Shown: positions 1 to 10,680 of the stretch, piece by piece | Position numbering within the stretch: position 1 is the stretch's first letter | How the letters are laid out: each line of letters starts with the position of its first letter | NCBI GenBank assembly: GCA_038501625.1 | Contig: JAZAYU010000265.1 | Location: 328,001-392,000, forward strand | Source: Corbicula japonica | Taxonomy: Eukaryota; Mollusca; Bivalvia; Venerida; Cyrenidae | DNA length: 64,000 bases | Reading direction: 5' to 3' | Position numbers and translations under genes: made by a program | The notes under the pieces: model-generated | Database searches by the model: none | Seen by the model: only the letters and a program-made list of their open reading frames with translations | What the model was told of the DNA's origin: nothing

Positions 1-160
1 GAGCGTGTTGTCATAAGCAATATAATTTATAAGTTTGATGAAGAAATATTAAGAAATGGCAAAGTTATAGCCAACGTTAAGTTTTCATGACGGACGGACC
101 GACGGACGGACGGACGGACAAAGCAATCCCTATGTATCGCCATTTCTTCGAAAGGGCGAC
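1..160 (-). repeat. Dispersed repeat, family A (reverse copy)
   Basis: This is the reverse complement of the central part of the blocks at 49598-50078 and 56268-56748. Shared landmarks are the stretch TCGAAAGGGCGACAC and the short GACG-rich tract, which matches the 'gtttgtccgtccatcacg' part of the other copies. It lies downstream of the last visible LSG1 exon, so it is probably intronic. No coding potential is seen from 1 to 626. Confidence 0.75.
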
Positions 161-626
161 ACAAAAACTAATCACAGAGGGAAAACAAACTAAGAATTGG
201 TAAAAAGGTAAAAGTTGCAGGGTCCGATGCAAGATTTCTAGAATCTTAGGGTATCAACAAGATAATTTACAAGTTTCTGTCTAAAATCTGCATGAACATT
301 AAATATTGCTGCCCAAAACATGGGGTTCAAGTAACCCCACAGCAACCCTTCTGGATCAGCCCCTGAACTGTATACACAAAGCTCATCCAGTATAGATAAT
401 GTAACCCAACAAATGTTTGTCACCAATTAATTTTCATATAATAATGTTTGCAGATAGCACAGAAGAGTGAAAATTAATTTGCCAGCATATATCTGCAGGA
501 TTTATGAAATTATTTTGTCAGCAATTAGAAAGATGTAAAAATAAAATGTTTGTGGTTATGTCCGAACTTCTGTAAACATAAAACCTTGTGTGCTCAGATA
601 TGTATTTGTTTACAGTATACTCATAC
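161..626. other. LSG1 intron sequence, no exon seen
   Basis: I looked here for the next LSG1 exon (the segment after NKADLL...EQR, expected to contain a WSAL-like stretch) and did not find it. The 62-codon minus-strand reading frame at 238-426 does not resemble LSG1 and looks like repeat sequence. The remaining exons, including the P-loop half of the permuted GTPase domain, should lie to the left of the window. Confidence 0.6.
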
Positions 627-3600
627 CTTTGCTCTGGGGTAAGTAGATCAGCTTTGTTTATAAGAACCATGCACAGTTTGTGTTTATCTACTTCCTTCAC
701 GTATGATTCTAGATCTCGACAGTAGAACAACAACGGATTCCGCGCATCTACAATCTGTACCACTATATCACTGAAACAATAAACAAAAGATATTGGTTTA
801 AAATTCAACATTTTGTTCATTGAAACTTTAACCAATTTTGTCATGAATACTCCTTTTATCATATGGGCAATCTATTTAGATCATGATCAGCCTTCACTTA
901 AGAGCCATCTGATCAGGATCTACACTTTTCACTTTCTGGTCAGAAACAAGCAAATGATCTAAAAGCAAACATGGTAGATTCAGATCAAATTTTGCCAGAA
1001 GCGAAAATTTAAGGATGGGAGAGGGATTCATGCTCACACTATTACAACAGGCTTTTTTTTTTAGAAATACTAGTAAGTTAAACAGCAATATTCATAAAGT
1101 TTAAGTTACAATTAGTATAAACGAAGTCAAAATTTAAAGTAGGAATGGAGGGGGCTTCCCAAATCCTTTACAAATCAACACTTAATCTAGTTGTTGTGGT
1201 TAAAACAAGTTATGTCCAATACAGATATATAAAGACATCAGAGTTACCAAAAATGACCCTTTAGTAACTCTGCATAGTTGTCTAAGAAGTCAAGATTCAA
1301 AGTACTTTACCAATTATTATTAGTTATTGTAGTTAAAAAAAGAATGTATAAAACAGATATATACAAAAAATTGTGTTATACAAACTGACCTTCTTTCAAT
1401 CACTCTCCACAGCTGTCGCCAGAAGTCGAGATTCTTCTCATACGGAGTCATAATAATCCTTTCATCTTCTTGTAAACTGCAACCAAAAACCAGACCCACT
1501 TTAAGGGAATAATTATGTTGTTAAATATTAACATTTAAACATAAACATTTGCAGTATCCTGATCTGTTATTAAAGTAACAAAAGCCACTTATTATGCATT
1601 TGTTTCTCATAAATCCTCCTTAAACAGCATCTGCCAAGAAAACCATAAACTGAATGCCCACATAAATGGTAAATGTTTCAGCAATACCTGGCCAGTTTCC
1701 GTCTCCATTCCAGAAACGCTGCTCTCTCATTTTGATCCACCTCTGAGGCAGACATGTGTGTTGTCCATGGTGGTCTGAAAAACATTAATAAGGGAATTTA
1801 CCATGGCAGATCATAAGCAACAGTTGTTTTATCTCCACCACAAAAAATGGGTAACTGTTTTATATAGCAGAGCAAAATAAAGCTGAAACTAGAATGTGTC
1901 TGCAGACACTGATAGCCCCACTGCTACAACAACATTTGTAACAAAGGGCCATAACTCTGGTAAAAATAGTTGCAAGAACAAATATTTTCTTTACTACCAT
2001 CTACACACCCTGCTTAATCATCTGTGCAAGTTTGAAAGAAATCTGCCAGATAGTTAATGAGGAGATGACGCCACAATGTTTGGGGGATGTACGGACGGGT
2101 GCAATTCTATTTGCCTCCTACATGTACTTTGTGGGAGCATAATAACAACCATTTGCATGAATAATGTACCTGCAACATCATTTAATTTGGGTTAATTTAA
2201 GCATATTTACCACTGAATGACTGAAGCAAATGCATATATTCAAAAGCCTAAGATAACATGTCATAAAATGCTGTTCAGAATACATAATTATATTCAAAAT
2301 GCATATACGGTTATCCTAATGTTCTACAGTTAATTTATTTTGTCTATTTCAATGTCTATTTCAATTTATGGTAATCCTTATGTTCTACACTTAATTTATT
2401 TTGTCTATTTCAATGTCTATTTGAGTATTTCAATTTACTGAGTCAATAATTAAATAGCCTGAATAGAGCTAGCTATTCAAGTAAGCTCTCTAATCTTCCA
2501 ATTGTTGAGTTATTAAAATGCCTATACACAGTTCAGGGTGGAATACTTCAATGTCACAGTTGTGGTTTATATGAATTGTACCATTTTGTAATGCATATAA
2601 ATGTCAGACTGAAAAGGAGTGAAATTTTGCAGAAATTAAGGACTAATCAGATCATTTAAGGACCTGTTGTGTTTTTACTGTGTTAGAATTGCTACACCAA
2701 CTTTGTCTTTAAATCATTCAGTAGCACATAAACTGTGAACACGATTGTAAAATTATTATGTAAGATTTACAGGTTTACTAAAGTAACATGATTCATAATG
2801 ATATTTGATATTTTTATCCTTAATATTTTCATCCTGTCACATGACCATGCACTTCCTTGACTTACCTTCTTGGAATCCCAAGGAGATCTTCATGCTGTTT
2901 ATGCAGACCTTTGATTGTCTTTATTTCATCAGGATGAGGCAATGACCCAGTTTCCTTGGACACAAACTTTATGTTCAACTTTTCTGTAAAAAGAAAAATA
3001 CTTTTAACAAAAGATCAAGTTATTGTTTTTCTTTTTCTTAATTTGCTATTAATTTTAACTGAATGATGACATTAAAATTTGCACATTTAATTCTTTACTA
3101 GATATACCTTTATTGTGTATGCAAACAGTTAAGATCCAGATCACCTGGCACAGAATTGAGACTGTTCGGTTTAAAAAATTGGATTCATAAGGTTATTTCT
3201 GATCAAGAAGCAAAATGTACAGACCCAGATGACATGGTACTGATAAGCTGGCTGATCCAGGTTTGAAGGTTATAAAGCTGAGATTGGAAACCAGTCTCAA
3301 ATCTCAAGCATCTGATTGGCTTAAATGGCGACCAGTCGCCATTTCAGCCAATCAGATGCTTGAGATTTGAGACTGGTTTCCATGCTCAGTTTTATAACCT
3401 TGTACACAGATCTGTTTGCCAACATGATACTGATATCAGTAAAACAATCTGTTACCAATGTCATGCAGTGATGATAACATTTATAAGGGTTATCCGATTA
3501 ACCATTATGGGGTTATCCTGGCTAGCTCAGTCGGTAGCGTTGTCGGAATTGCATGGCTAGGCGCTGTTGCCATGACAGCGTGGGTTCGCTCCCCAGTAAA

Positions 3601-6600
3601 GGAAATATCATTTGTTATACAGTTATACATGTATGATCCGACTGACATCAGCTCATCAGTTTCATAATACATGTTTTAACATTTATGCAAACAGTGTAGA
3701 CTCAGATCAGCCAGCAAATCTGTGCTGTCTGATTGAGATCCACACTGTCCACTATTTGATTCAATAGGATATTTCTGACCAAAAAGCACAGTGCATATCC
3801 TGATCAGAAGGCATTGATGATCTGGCTGATCTGAATCTACATGTACACTGGAAGCACAAGCGTAAAAAGGTGTATATACACTCAATGGCTGAATACATGT
3901 AGTTCTATGGTTTATTGCATTCATCTAGATATGATAATTGTTTAGTTTGTTTTGGGGGGTGGAGTACAAACAATCAAAATGTTTTTCATATTCTGATGAA
4001 CATAATAAATTATTGATTTAATTCTTATATCACATTAAATTATTCATTTATTTTTAATTGTTTTTTAAGTCCTTAATACAATATTTATTCAATACTTATA
4101 GCTTAAATCCTTCTCAGTTTTTAACAAAATATTGAGAAGAATTTTGTTATTGAACAGCTTTTGGAACATACATGCTGGCAACAGAGCAACTGATGGCATG
4201 TTTTTCACATGAACAAAACACAGTAGGCAATCTAAAAGTTTGTGGTTCCTATTTATTGTAGCCATGTGCCTGAACAGTTGTTTTTCATTAAAAAATGAAA
4301 AAAATCTCATCAGAAAGAATTATTACAGAAAATTGAGTATAAATATATGTATTTATTTCAGCCAGATGCCAGATCTTGATAATAAGTTCTATAGAAACAA
4401 GTTCTCACATCAGTGTGCAAATACATAAATATATTCTTATTTGCACAATGTCTTGATAATATTGCTTAAAAAAAAGGTTCTTTGTTTTTCAAATGACCCA
4501 TGTTTCCATGACATAGCACTAAAAGAATTCGTACTTTTATTGCATGAAATAAGCTCAGACAATTGGTTATTCCAACAACATACTATGATGTCATTTGGAA
4601 AAGAAATTCTACCCACCTGCTGTAAACTCTGTGCCTGCCAGCTCAGCTGTAGCAAGGAAGTCATCAAGGTTGTTCTGTTCTGTAACAGACTGCAAGTTGA
4701 GACGGTTCCAGTCATAACCATCATGAAGATCGGCTGTGTGCAACTGCAAATATTAATTCTGAGTTAGTTTGATCAACAACCATAGCCAGAGTTAGATATA
4801 AGATTTCCAAAAAACAATGGTTCTTTTGGGACATTCTTGGTAGTTATTTCAACCTTTCTGACCTAATTTCCCATGAACACTGATCAGTAAGCTCTACACA
4901 GAAGAAAGAGTGAAAACACTACACAGGTTCTGCGACTAGCAGCCATGATCTAACCACTGATGTATCATAACTGAACTACGGTTGATATTTTGTATACTGT
5001 TTACACAACTCCTTCCCTGTAGAGCAAACAAGTTCAGCTCTCTCGATCACAAAAGGGGTAGATTCACGAAGGCTCAAAATTGGCCTTAAAATTATCTCAA
5101 ATTTTCAAATTGCATTCACATAACTGAAAGTGTGCTTTTTATAATCTATAATGGTTATTTTCTTGAAAAGATAAAAAGTGAAGATGAACCCATAAACCAA
5201 AATAAAAAAATTAAGTATGTCATATATGTCTGAAATTTGAAAATGTTTGCCAAAATGCAATTTTTTGTTAAATTTTCATCATATTTTGGTGATTTTCATA
5301 TTGGGCACAGGCTTCGACCAAACTAATTTAAAGAATTTTCTTTGTATAAATGTGTGCTGAATTCATGGTCAAAACTTGATTTTGGTCGAGAAGTGTGCCC
5401 TTTTCGAAATCCTCTAAAATCTGTTGTGAAAATGGACAAAAATATGAATTTTTGCACATTTTCCTCATTTTTAGCAATTTAGATGGCCCCTTGTCAAACA
5501 CCTTTAGCAGTAATCAATATAAAATTTTAAGATATGAAAAGTATAACTATTTACAGGGATCACGAATCAAGGCGATTCGGGCGAAGAAGGCGCCCAGACC
5601 GGCCTGACTTCGCTTTATTTGCATAGAAAAGCGAAGTTCACTTCGCCCTCGATTTCCTGTTGAATTTGCATGAGAGAACAATCAAACACCTGCCAATAAT
5701 CCCCCAAATTTTCACTTACTCAATTATAAACTTTGACAAACACGTGTCATAAACAAATTCGACCTGATTACCTAATCAGTCTTCACAAAATGAGATTTTT
5801 ATTGGCTGGTGTATACAGAATAAACTAAGAAAATCGCTTGTTAGTCTTCAGCATTTTCTTATTGTAAATGACATATGCGATAAGTTACCCCGGATGTTGA
5901 AATGACAGCTTGTTAATTTGACAGTTAATTGCGAGTTTTATGGCACTTTGAGAACCTGTATGAGGTGATAATTGGATTAAGATGATTGTCTATGATCAGA
6001 GCCGACTGGGAGAAATTAATAATGCGATGGACCTTTTGTGTGATTTGTTTGCTGACTCGATACTCGATTGAAGGAAGACATCTCCAGATGATGTCGGCTA
6101 GTAAAGTAATTACAGAAAAGTGAGTATTGATTTTTAAGAAAACATGACAAAATAATCACACAGAAGTAATTTTAATTATAAAAGCCTTATAATTCCCCTA
6201 AAACACCAAAATACTTTCAGGAAAAATGACAGACTGAATTTCCATTTGTGAATTATGATGCTAAAATAAAATAAATGAATTGTGATTTGTGTCTGATAGT
6301 CAGGCCTCCAATATATTTACAACTGGTATTTTTTTATTGTAGAACACAAGACCTCTGTTGATGATGCAAGTTCCAGCAACAGATGCAGACTGCTAGACAA
6401 GTTTCAGTGGAAAAAAGTGGGGTTGCTGTCCAAAGTGCCAAGGCAAATTTACATTTTCTGCCATAGGAATACCTTGCCATATTTATTATTGTCATTTTTT
6501 GTAGAATAAAATAGATTAAATAATCAGTATTGTTGTTTTATAATATGTATGGGTGTATTAGAGAAAATAAGAGCTATTTGGTAAAAACCCGACCGACCGC

Positions 6601-9600
6601 GTTGGTCACTTCTCCCTGTTTCTGAAAACTTCTCCCTAAATTTCCAGGAGGGAGAAGTCACTTCTCCCTAAAATTTGCTCCGAGCTTAATCCCTGTATTT
6701 ATGTATTCAATGGCATTAAAATTTAAGATATGTAACAAAATTTAAAATTTTACATATTTTTAGGCCAATATTAGGCCTTCGTGAACCTACTCCTTTATGG
6801 CTAAATCCAATTTTTCTGGTACAGATTGTATTTCAGTCATGGGGTTGCTGATAATGGTAAATAGATATAGCTTTTTGGGAAAAACATATTTTATATGGAT
6901 GAACAGTGAACATTAAACATTGTGAAAACTTTTTAAAACATTTCTTTTGATTCTGCAATAACTTGCAACTTGTAATAAAAATATAAAATGCTGGTACCTA
7001 AATATAATTTTTTAACAGCAATCCTAGTATTCGATAAACAGTAGGAATCCTCAGACAAGTGCTCCAATGATAACCTCATTCACACGCTAAGACGGGTTTT
7101 TCATTTAGCTTGTAAGCATTCTATTGCCCCACCTGGGTGTAGGGATGCCGATTTCCAAAAACGTTAACAACAACACTGATACTTTGTTTACGTTCTGCTG
7201 ATTTTTTCCCGAAATCATACAAGTACCTCCTTACAAAAATAGTTTGAGAAAATACTGTACAGTACAGGTCGGGTGTCTTTTACATTTTTCACCTGTCCAC
7301 CGCGTTAATAAATCAGTCCGGGTGGAAATTCACCGCGAATATGTCATTCCGACGCGACAATTTCCGGGTGATTTGCCGTGATTCGCGGCGATAATTCTGC
7401 AGTCATTCTCGCTCTTCTCGTGTTCATCTTCAGCAGTTTAGCTTCAGGTCCAATCGCGTGGGATCGCGGTGAAAAATCTTTCGAGAAAGGAGTGTTAATT
7501 AACAATTAAAATGTATTTTTTTAAAGTAAAACATTCTTTCTTTAACCAATTTGAACGTAACATTGTATCAAAACAATGTAAAAATTTTAGTCGTGTAATC
7601 GGACGTGCAGATTGTTCAGCATTAAACAAAAATAAAATTTCTTTGTTTGCGAATCTTCTGTGAAAATATGGAGTTTCTTAATAAATGTAATAACTTTTCA
7701 ATATAATAGAGCTTGATTTTTGCAAACTGACAAGAATTAATCAATAACTATTTTGAAAGTGCTTACCTGTCAACGTAAGCAGCTTGGGGTTAATTAATCC
7801 ATATAAAACACCAATTATCAACAGCTTTGTTGATCGCCAAACAAAAATGACACACTACTCAATGACAAATCAACTCTTCAATGAACATTTTGAAATTAAT
7901 GAGTAAGTTGTGAACACAAACATTGTTTATTTAAATAACATTTGTGACAGGCATATTCTTTTAATTTCCAGCATGTTTTGATTTTACAACTCTAATTTGT
8001 TTGAGCAATCTTCATTTTTTGTTGAGAGTTGACAAATGAGTCAATCTGTTGAGAATAAAAAACGCCGATGTATGATAAATAATTTCTTTACCCAACACGG
8101 CACCATTGATCTCCGGAAATCAGTGTTACTTGCCGGTGTTCTTTTTGAAGTGAATAAACAGAAGTGATGATGAAATATACAATGCTGATCACACAGGTGT
8201 TCAAACAGGTGTTGATTACTCTTAAATGAAGATGTTTTAGGAATGGATTGGGGAAAAAACTGACGAGATGGATTTTATACATGTACTTGTCTGTTATATT
8301 TTCACCGTTATTTATTTTCTCAACATGTTCGGAGTAATTAAGAAAAAGAATATTTTACATTTATCTTTCATCAAAATAACAACTAATGAAAGGATAAGGT
8401 AAGAACGACACAATTTTTATTCTCTTCTCTTTCTCGATAAGGATCTATTATGTCCAGTTTACTGTGTGTTTCAACCGCAATTATACTCCTATTTTAAATG
8501 ACATTGAATTCTGATGCATAAATACTCTACATGTCTATGAATTCTTATAATTTGTAAATAATTAACAATTTAATAACCGTTGTTCACTTTTTAAATGAGT
8601 TAACTCATTTTAACAGATTTTTTTGTAATGTTTGCATATTAAAGTTAGTTATTCTGCAATGACCGTGACAACATACCACTTAGAAGCATAATTGGCAGCA
8701 ATTTACAAAGCATGTACAAAGGTGTTTATGTCAACACGGAAGGTGTGAAAAACCCCAGTGTTTCAAATAATGGACAATACAGACAATTATTCAGTTCCGG
8801 CATTCAATCAGTTCCAGCACATTTGAGTTTAAAATCGACAATGTGTTAAGAAATCATTGTGTTCTTGCAGCATTTCTCTTATTTAGAGTGATGTAGCTAG
8901 AACAAACAATGATTTCCCGGCCAATTTTCGGTTTTTAATTCAAGATTGTGAACATGTTCCGGAACTGATTGAATGCCGAAACTGAATAATTGTCTGTATA
9001 TTTGTGCATTGATCAAGTTTCAGATCTTTTCTCTTGATACGAAAATACGAACAACATATTTCTTTAAAAATAAATAAATGCGTAAGAATGTCTTTAACTC
9101 ACAGGTAAATCTTCACCGCGATTCGCGCCAGTAAATCGCGGAAAATCAACGTGATTTTCTTGTCAAATGATCGCGGTGGAAAGATCAATGATCACCCGTG
9201 ATCACCGAAAAAATTGGATGTCGCGCTGACCCTGAAACGCGGTGATGAGTGAAAAATGTAAAAAAATACACTTGACCTGTACTGTAGATCAACAATATTC
9301 AATCAGAATTATTAATAAATGCATTATTACTAGTTATAATTATTATCTTACTACATTAATTTTCTTCCCTTCTGTTAACTTCTTATAGATTCTATAATTA
9401 ATTTCCTAATTTCAAACAAGCTGTTTGTTCAAAGATCAATCAAACTAATTCATTTGATCAGTGATCACATTTAAATCATTCATAAAAAATAGTCATTATT
9501 ACCATTTTAATAGTTAATTATTACCTTACCATAGTGAATGAAAACTATTAGATTAATTTAACATCATCAATTAAATTTAACATTAATAAAAGTGTTTTTC

Positions 9601-9893
9601 TTATTTTCTACAGCTTCAAATATTATTAATTTAAACAACAAAAACATTTTCTATTCATTTTATTTTGTCTGCGTTTTCTAATTTCCTTCTTTATCTATTT
9701 TGTCTGCGTTTTTCGCACCTCTTCTTTGTTTATATTGTCTGCAACCTTCTATATTCTATATCGTCTGCGTTTTATACCGACACAATATCGTGAGGGAACT
9801 TACAAATGAATCACCAACTTTCCTGTCCTTTTTGCCAAATCTATCTCGAATGATTGCTTTACCAAGACCTGTGGATTGTTTCTTCTTCCCCAT
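627..9893 (-). CDS. Large subunit GTPase 1 (LSG1), 5' six exons, partial
   Basis: LSG1 is a cytoplasmic circularly permuted GTPase that helps release the export adaptor NMD3 from 60S ribosomal subunits. Exons in transcript order are 9804-9893, 4617-4743, 2866-2983, 1688-1774, 1390-1476 and 627-770, all with GT/AG borders. Their lengths (90, 127, 118, 87, 87, 144) keep one reading frame through every junction and give 217 codons plus 2 nt. The start MGKKKQSTGLGKAIIR is the usual basic N-terminus. Exon 2 gives LHTADLHDGYDWNRLNLQSV, exon 3 ends in IPRR, exon 5 carries NLDFWRQLWRVIER, and exon 6 carries the DARNP motif and the G4 motif NKAD. The G1/P-loop and G3 motifs follow G4 in this family and lie off the left edge. 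Intron 1 is 5.06 kb and full of transposons. Identification is firm from length, order and motifs; exon borders were placed by eye. Confidence 0.95.
885..1010 (-). repeat. Dispersed repeat relic (family of 3128-3262)
   Basis: Contains a reversed form of the 'atttctgaccaaaaagca' core that also occurs at 3128-3262 and 3690-3850. The copies are old and diverged. The family looks like the 3' part of a SINE-type mollusc repeat. Confidence 0.4.
1876..2150. repeat. Probable dispersed repeat in LSG1 intron
   Basis: The segment containing 'aagggccataactctgg' and 'cttgaaagaaatctgcc' reads like a common mollusc interspersed repeat. No second copy was found in this window, so the call rests on general familiarity and is weak. 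Confidence 0.35.
3128..3262 (+). repeat. Dispersed repeat copy 1 of a local pair
   Basis: Aligns with 3690-3850 around a shared 'ttatttctgatcaagaagca' / 'atatttctgaccaaaaagca' core and a shared 'ggctgatc' end. The two copies flank a hairpin repeat and a SINE-like element inside the third LSG1 intron from the left. Confidence 0.5.
3267..3401. repeat. Palindromic hairpin repeat (family H), near-perfect
   Basis: An inverted repeat of about 135 bp. The arms begin AAGGTTATAAAGCTGAG and end CTCAGTTTTATAACCTT and meet at GGCGACCAGTCGCC, so the DNA or a transcript could fold back along nearly its full length. An almost identical copy lies at 44434-44569, and many diverged or half copies occur through the window. 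It has the form of a non-autonomous hairpin MITE. Confidence 0.85.
3513..3600 (+). repeat. tRNA-derived SINE-like head
   Basis: An A box-like TGGCTAGCTCAGTCGGTAG (from about 3519) and a B box-like GGGTTCGCTCCCC (about 3582) have tRNA-like spacing. The arms do not fold into a proper acceptor stem, so this is a SINE promoter relic rather than a working tRNA. Confidence 0.6.
3690..3850 (+). repeat. Dispersed repeat copy 2 of a local pair
   Basis: Diverged partner of 3128-3262, with the same core and a similar 'atctggctgatctgaatc' end. Non-coding. Confidence 0.5.
5052..6797. mobile_element. TIR transposon (family T1) split by a nested element
   Basis: Imperfect terminal inverted repeats of about 40 bp: the left begins AAAGGGGTAGATTCACGAAG and the right, reversed, reads AAAGGAGTAGGTTCACGAAG. 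Without the nested insert the element is about 600 bp and has no transposase frame, so it is non-autonomous. A second copy lies in opposite orientation at 47451-48806. It sits in LSG1 intron 1. Confidence 0.75.
5554..6695. mobile_element. Nested 1.14-kb element with CAGGGAT ends and a 6-bp target duplication
   Basis: Begins CAGGGAT and ends ATCCCTG, flanked on both sides by TATTTA (5548-5553 and 6696-6701). It interrupts T1. The interior has a GC-richer left part ('ggcgaagaaggcgcc') and a right end with repeated CTTCTCCCT and its complement. No transposase frame is seen. Superfamily is not assigned: the ends recall hAT, but the duplication is 6 bp rather than 8. Confidence 0.7.
7260..9284. 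mobile_element. 2.0-kb Tc1/mariner-type element with TA target duplication
   Basis: Ends are CAGTACAGGTC...GACCTGTACTG, flanked by TA on both sides (7258-7259, 9285-9286). The inverted repeats extend about 45 bp through 'tttttacatttttcac' into a CCGCG-rich subterminal region. No DDE transposase frame was found, so it is a non-autonomous or decayed copy, probably pogo/Tigger-like from the CAG ends and TA site. It lies in LSG1 intron 1. Confidence 0.7.
8780..8996. mobile_element. 217-bp MITE nested in the 7260-9284 element
   Basis: Inverted ends CAGACAATTATTCAGTT and AACTGAATAATTGTCTG are flanked by TA (8778-8779, 8997-8998). The arms share about 35 bp, including 'ggcattcaatcagttcc'. It is the second insertion layer in this intron. 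Confidence 0.75.
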
Positions 9894-10170
9894 TTTACAA
9901 GAAAGAAAATGAAAGAACGAGGGAATTGAGAACTTTCGACTAAAACTGAGTTACACAACTGTTTTACGTCGTGACATGGGCGCAGCCATATTTTTTGTTA
10001 AGTACGAATAGCGATCATATGTTGTTGTCGTCTTCCGGTTCGTAGACTTCAGCACAGTCTGTGTCAATGACTATTGGTATAGGGATGTATCCATGAAAAT
10101 TAGTGTAACATGATCGTTTTATAACAACGACTTCCACATACAATTAAAGATCCACTTACAAACTCTGTTC
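9894..10170 (-). promoter_or_regulatory. LSG1 5' UTR and promoter region (inferred)
   Basis: This is the sequence just upstream of the LSG1 start codon on the minus strand. It contains, reversed, AATATGGCTGCGCCCATG (about 9974-9991), which resembles a YY1-type site of the kind common near housekeeping starts. No TATA box is evident. The start site cannot be placed from sequence alone. Confidence 0.35.
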
Positions 10171-10417
10171 AAGCGCCACTGACAACAACAGCGTTTGCAG
10201 TGGCTCCTGTAGCGTTGCTCAAAGGAGACCTTACGCTGTTGCAACGGTTACCTTATGGCGACCCCACTGCGCTCTTTTCAGAATGCCGAGCGACGGCGTT
10301 TGTTTTGAGCATGCTCAAAGTGCGCGCCGTCGGTCGGCGTTCTAGGCAATTCCAAAGCGTTAACTGGCGTTCTTGATGGGATCACCATGAAAACGCGGCC
10401 ATAGTATGACAGGGTTT
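10171..10417. other. GC-richer stretch of unknown nature
   Basis: Contains several related 'gcgtt' and 'ggcgttc' words (for example 'gtcggtcggcgttctagg') and is clearly less AT-rich than its flanks. There is no open frame of note. It could be a CpG-rich part of the LSG1 upstream region or a repeat. Confidence 0.3.
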
Positions 10418-10680
10418 AAATGTCATTATTATCATCACCATCATCATCATTCTCGTCGTCGTAAGCAGCAGCAGCAACAACAGCATAATCGTCGTGGCTG
10501 TCATCATTATCATCATCAATACCACCACCTCAATTAAGAAACCACCAACAGCAATACCACCACCGCCACCGCCATTATTATCTTTGTCTTCGGCGTCGTC
10601 GTCAACTTCATTAACATCAACAATATAATCATCATCAATAACAACAATAAAAATCAACAGCAGCAACAACTACAACACCA
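10418..10680. repeat. Trinucleotide-rich low-complexity tract
   Basis: Runs of ATC, GTC, AGC/AAC and ACC triplets over about 260 bp. The 95-codon minus-strand frame across it is a by-product of the triplets and is not a gene. Confidence 0.8.

Noticed and set aside
1..626. Next LSG1 exon
   Set aside because: No frame with the expected post-NKAD sequence was found; the region reads as repeat and intron.
3513..3600. Functional tRNA gene
   Set aside because: A and B box-like motifs are present, but acceptor and anticodon stems do not form. It fits a SINE head better.
4441..4767. 108-codon plus-strand frame at LSG1 exon 2
   Set aside because: Opposite strand of a confirmed LSG1 exon. The minus-strand reading with matching splice phases explains the sequence.
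10382..10669. 95-codon minus-strand frame
   Set aside because: Low-complexity triplet tract; composition mirrors the repeat.
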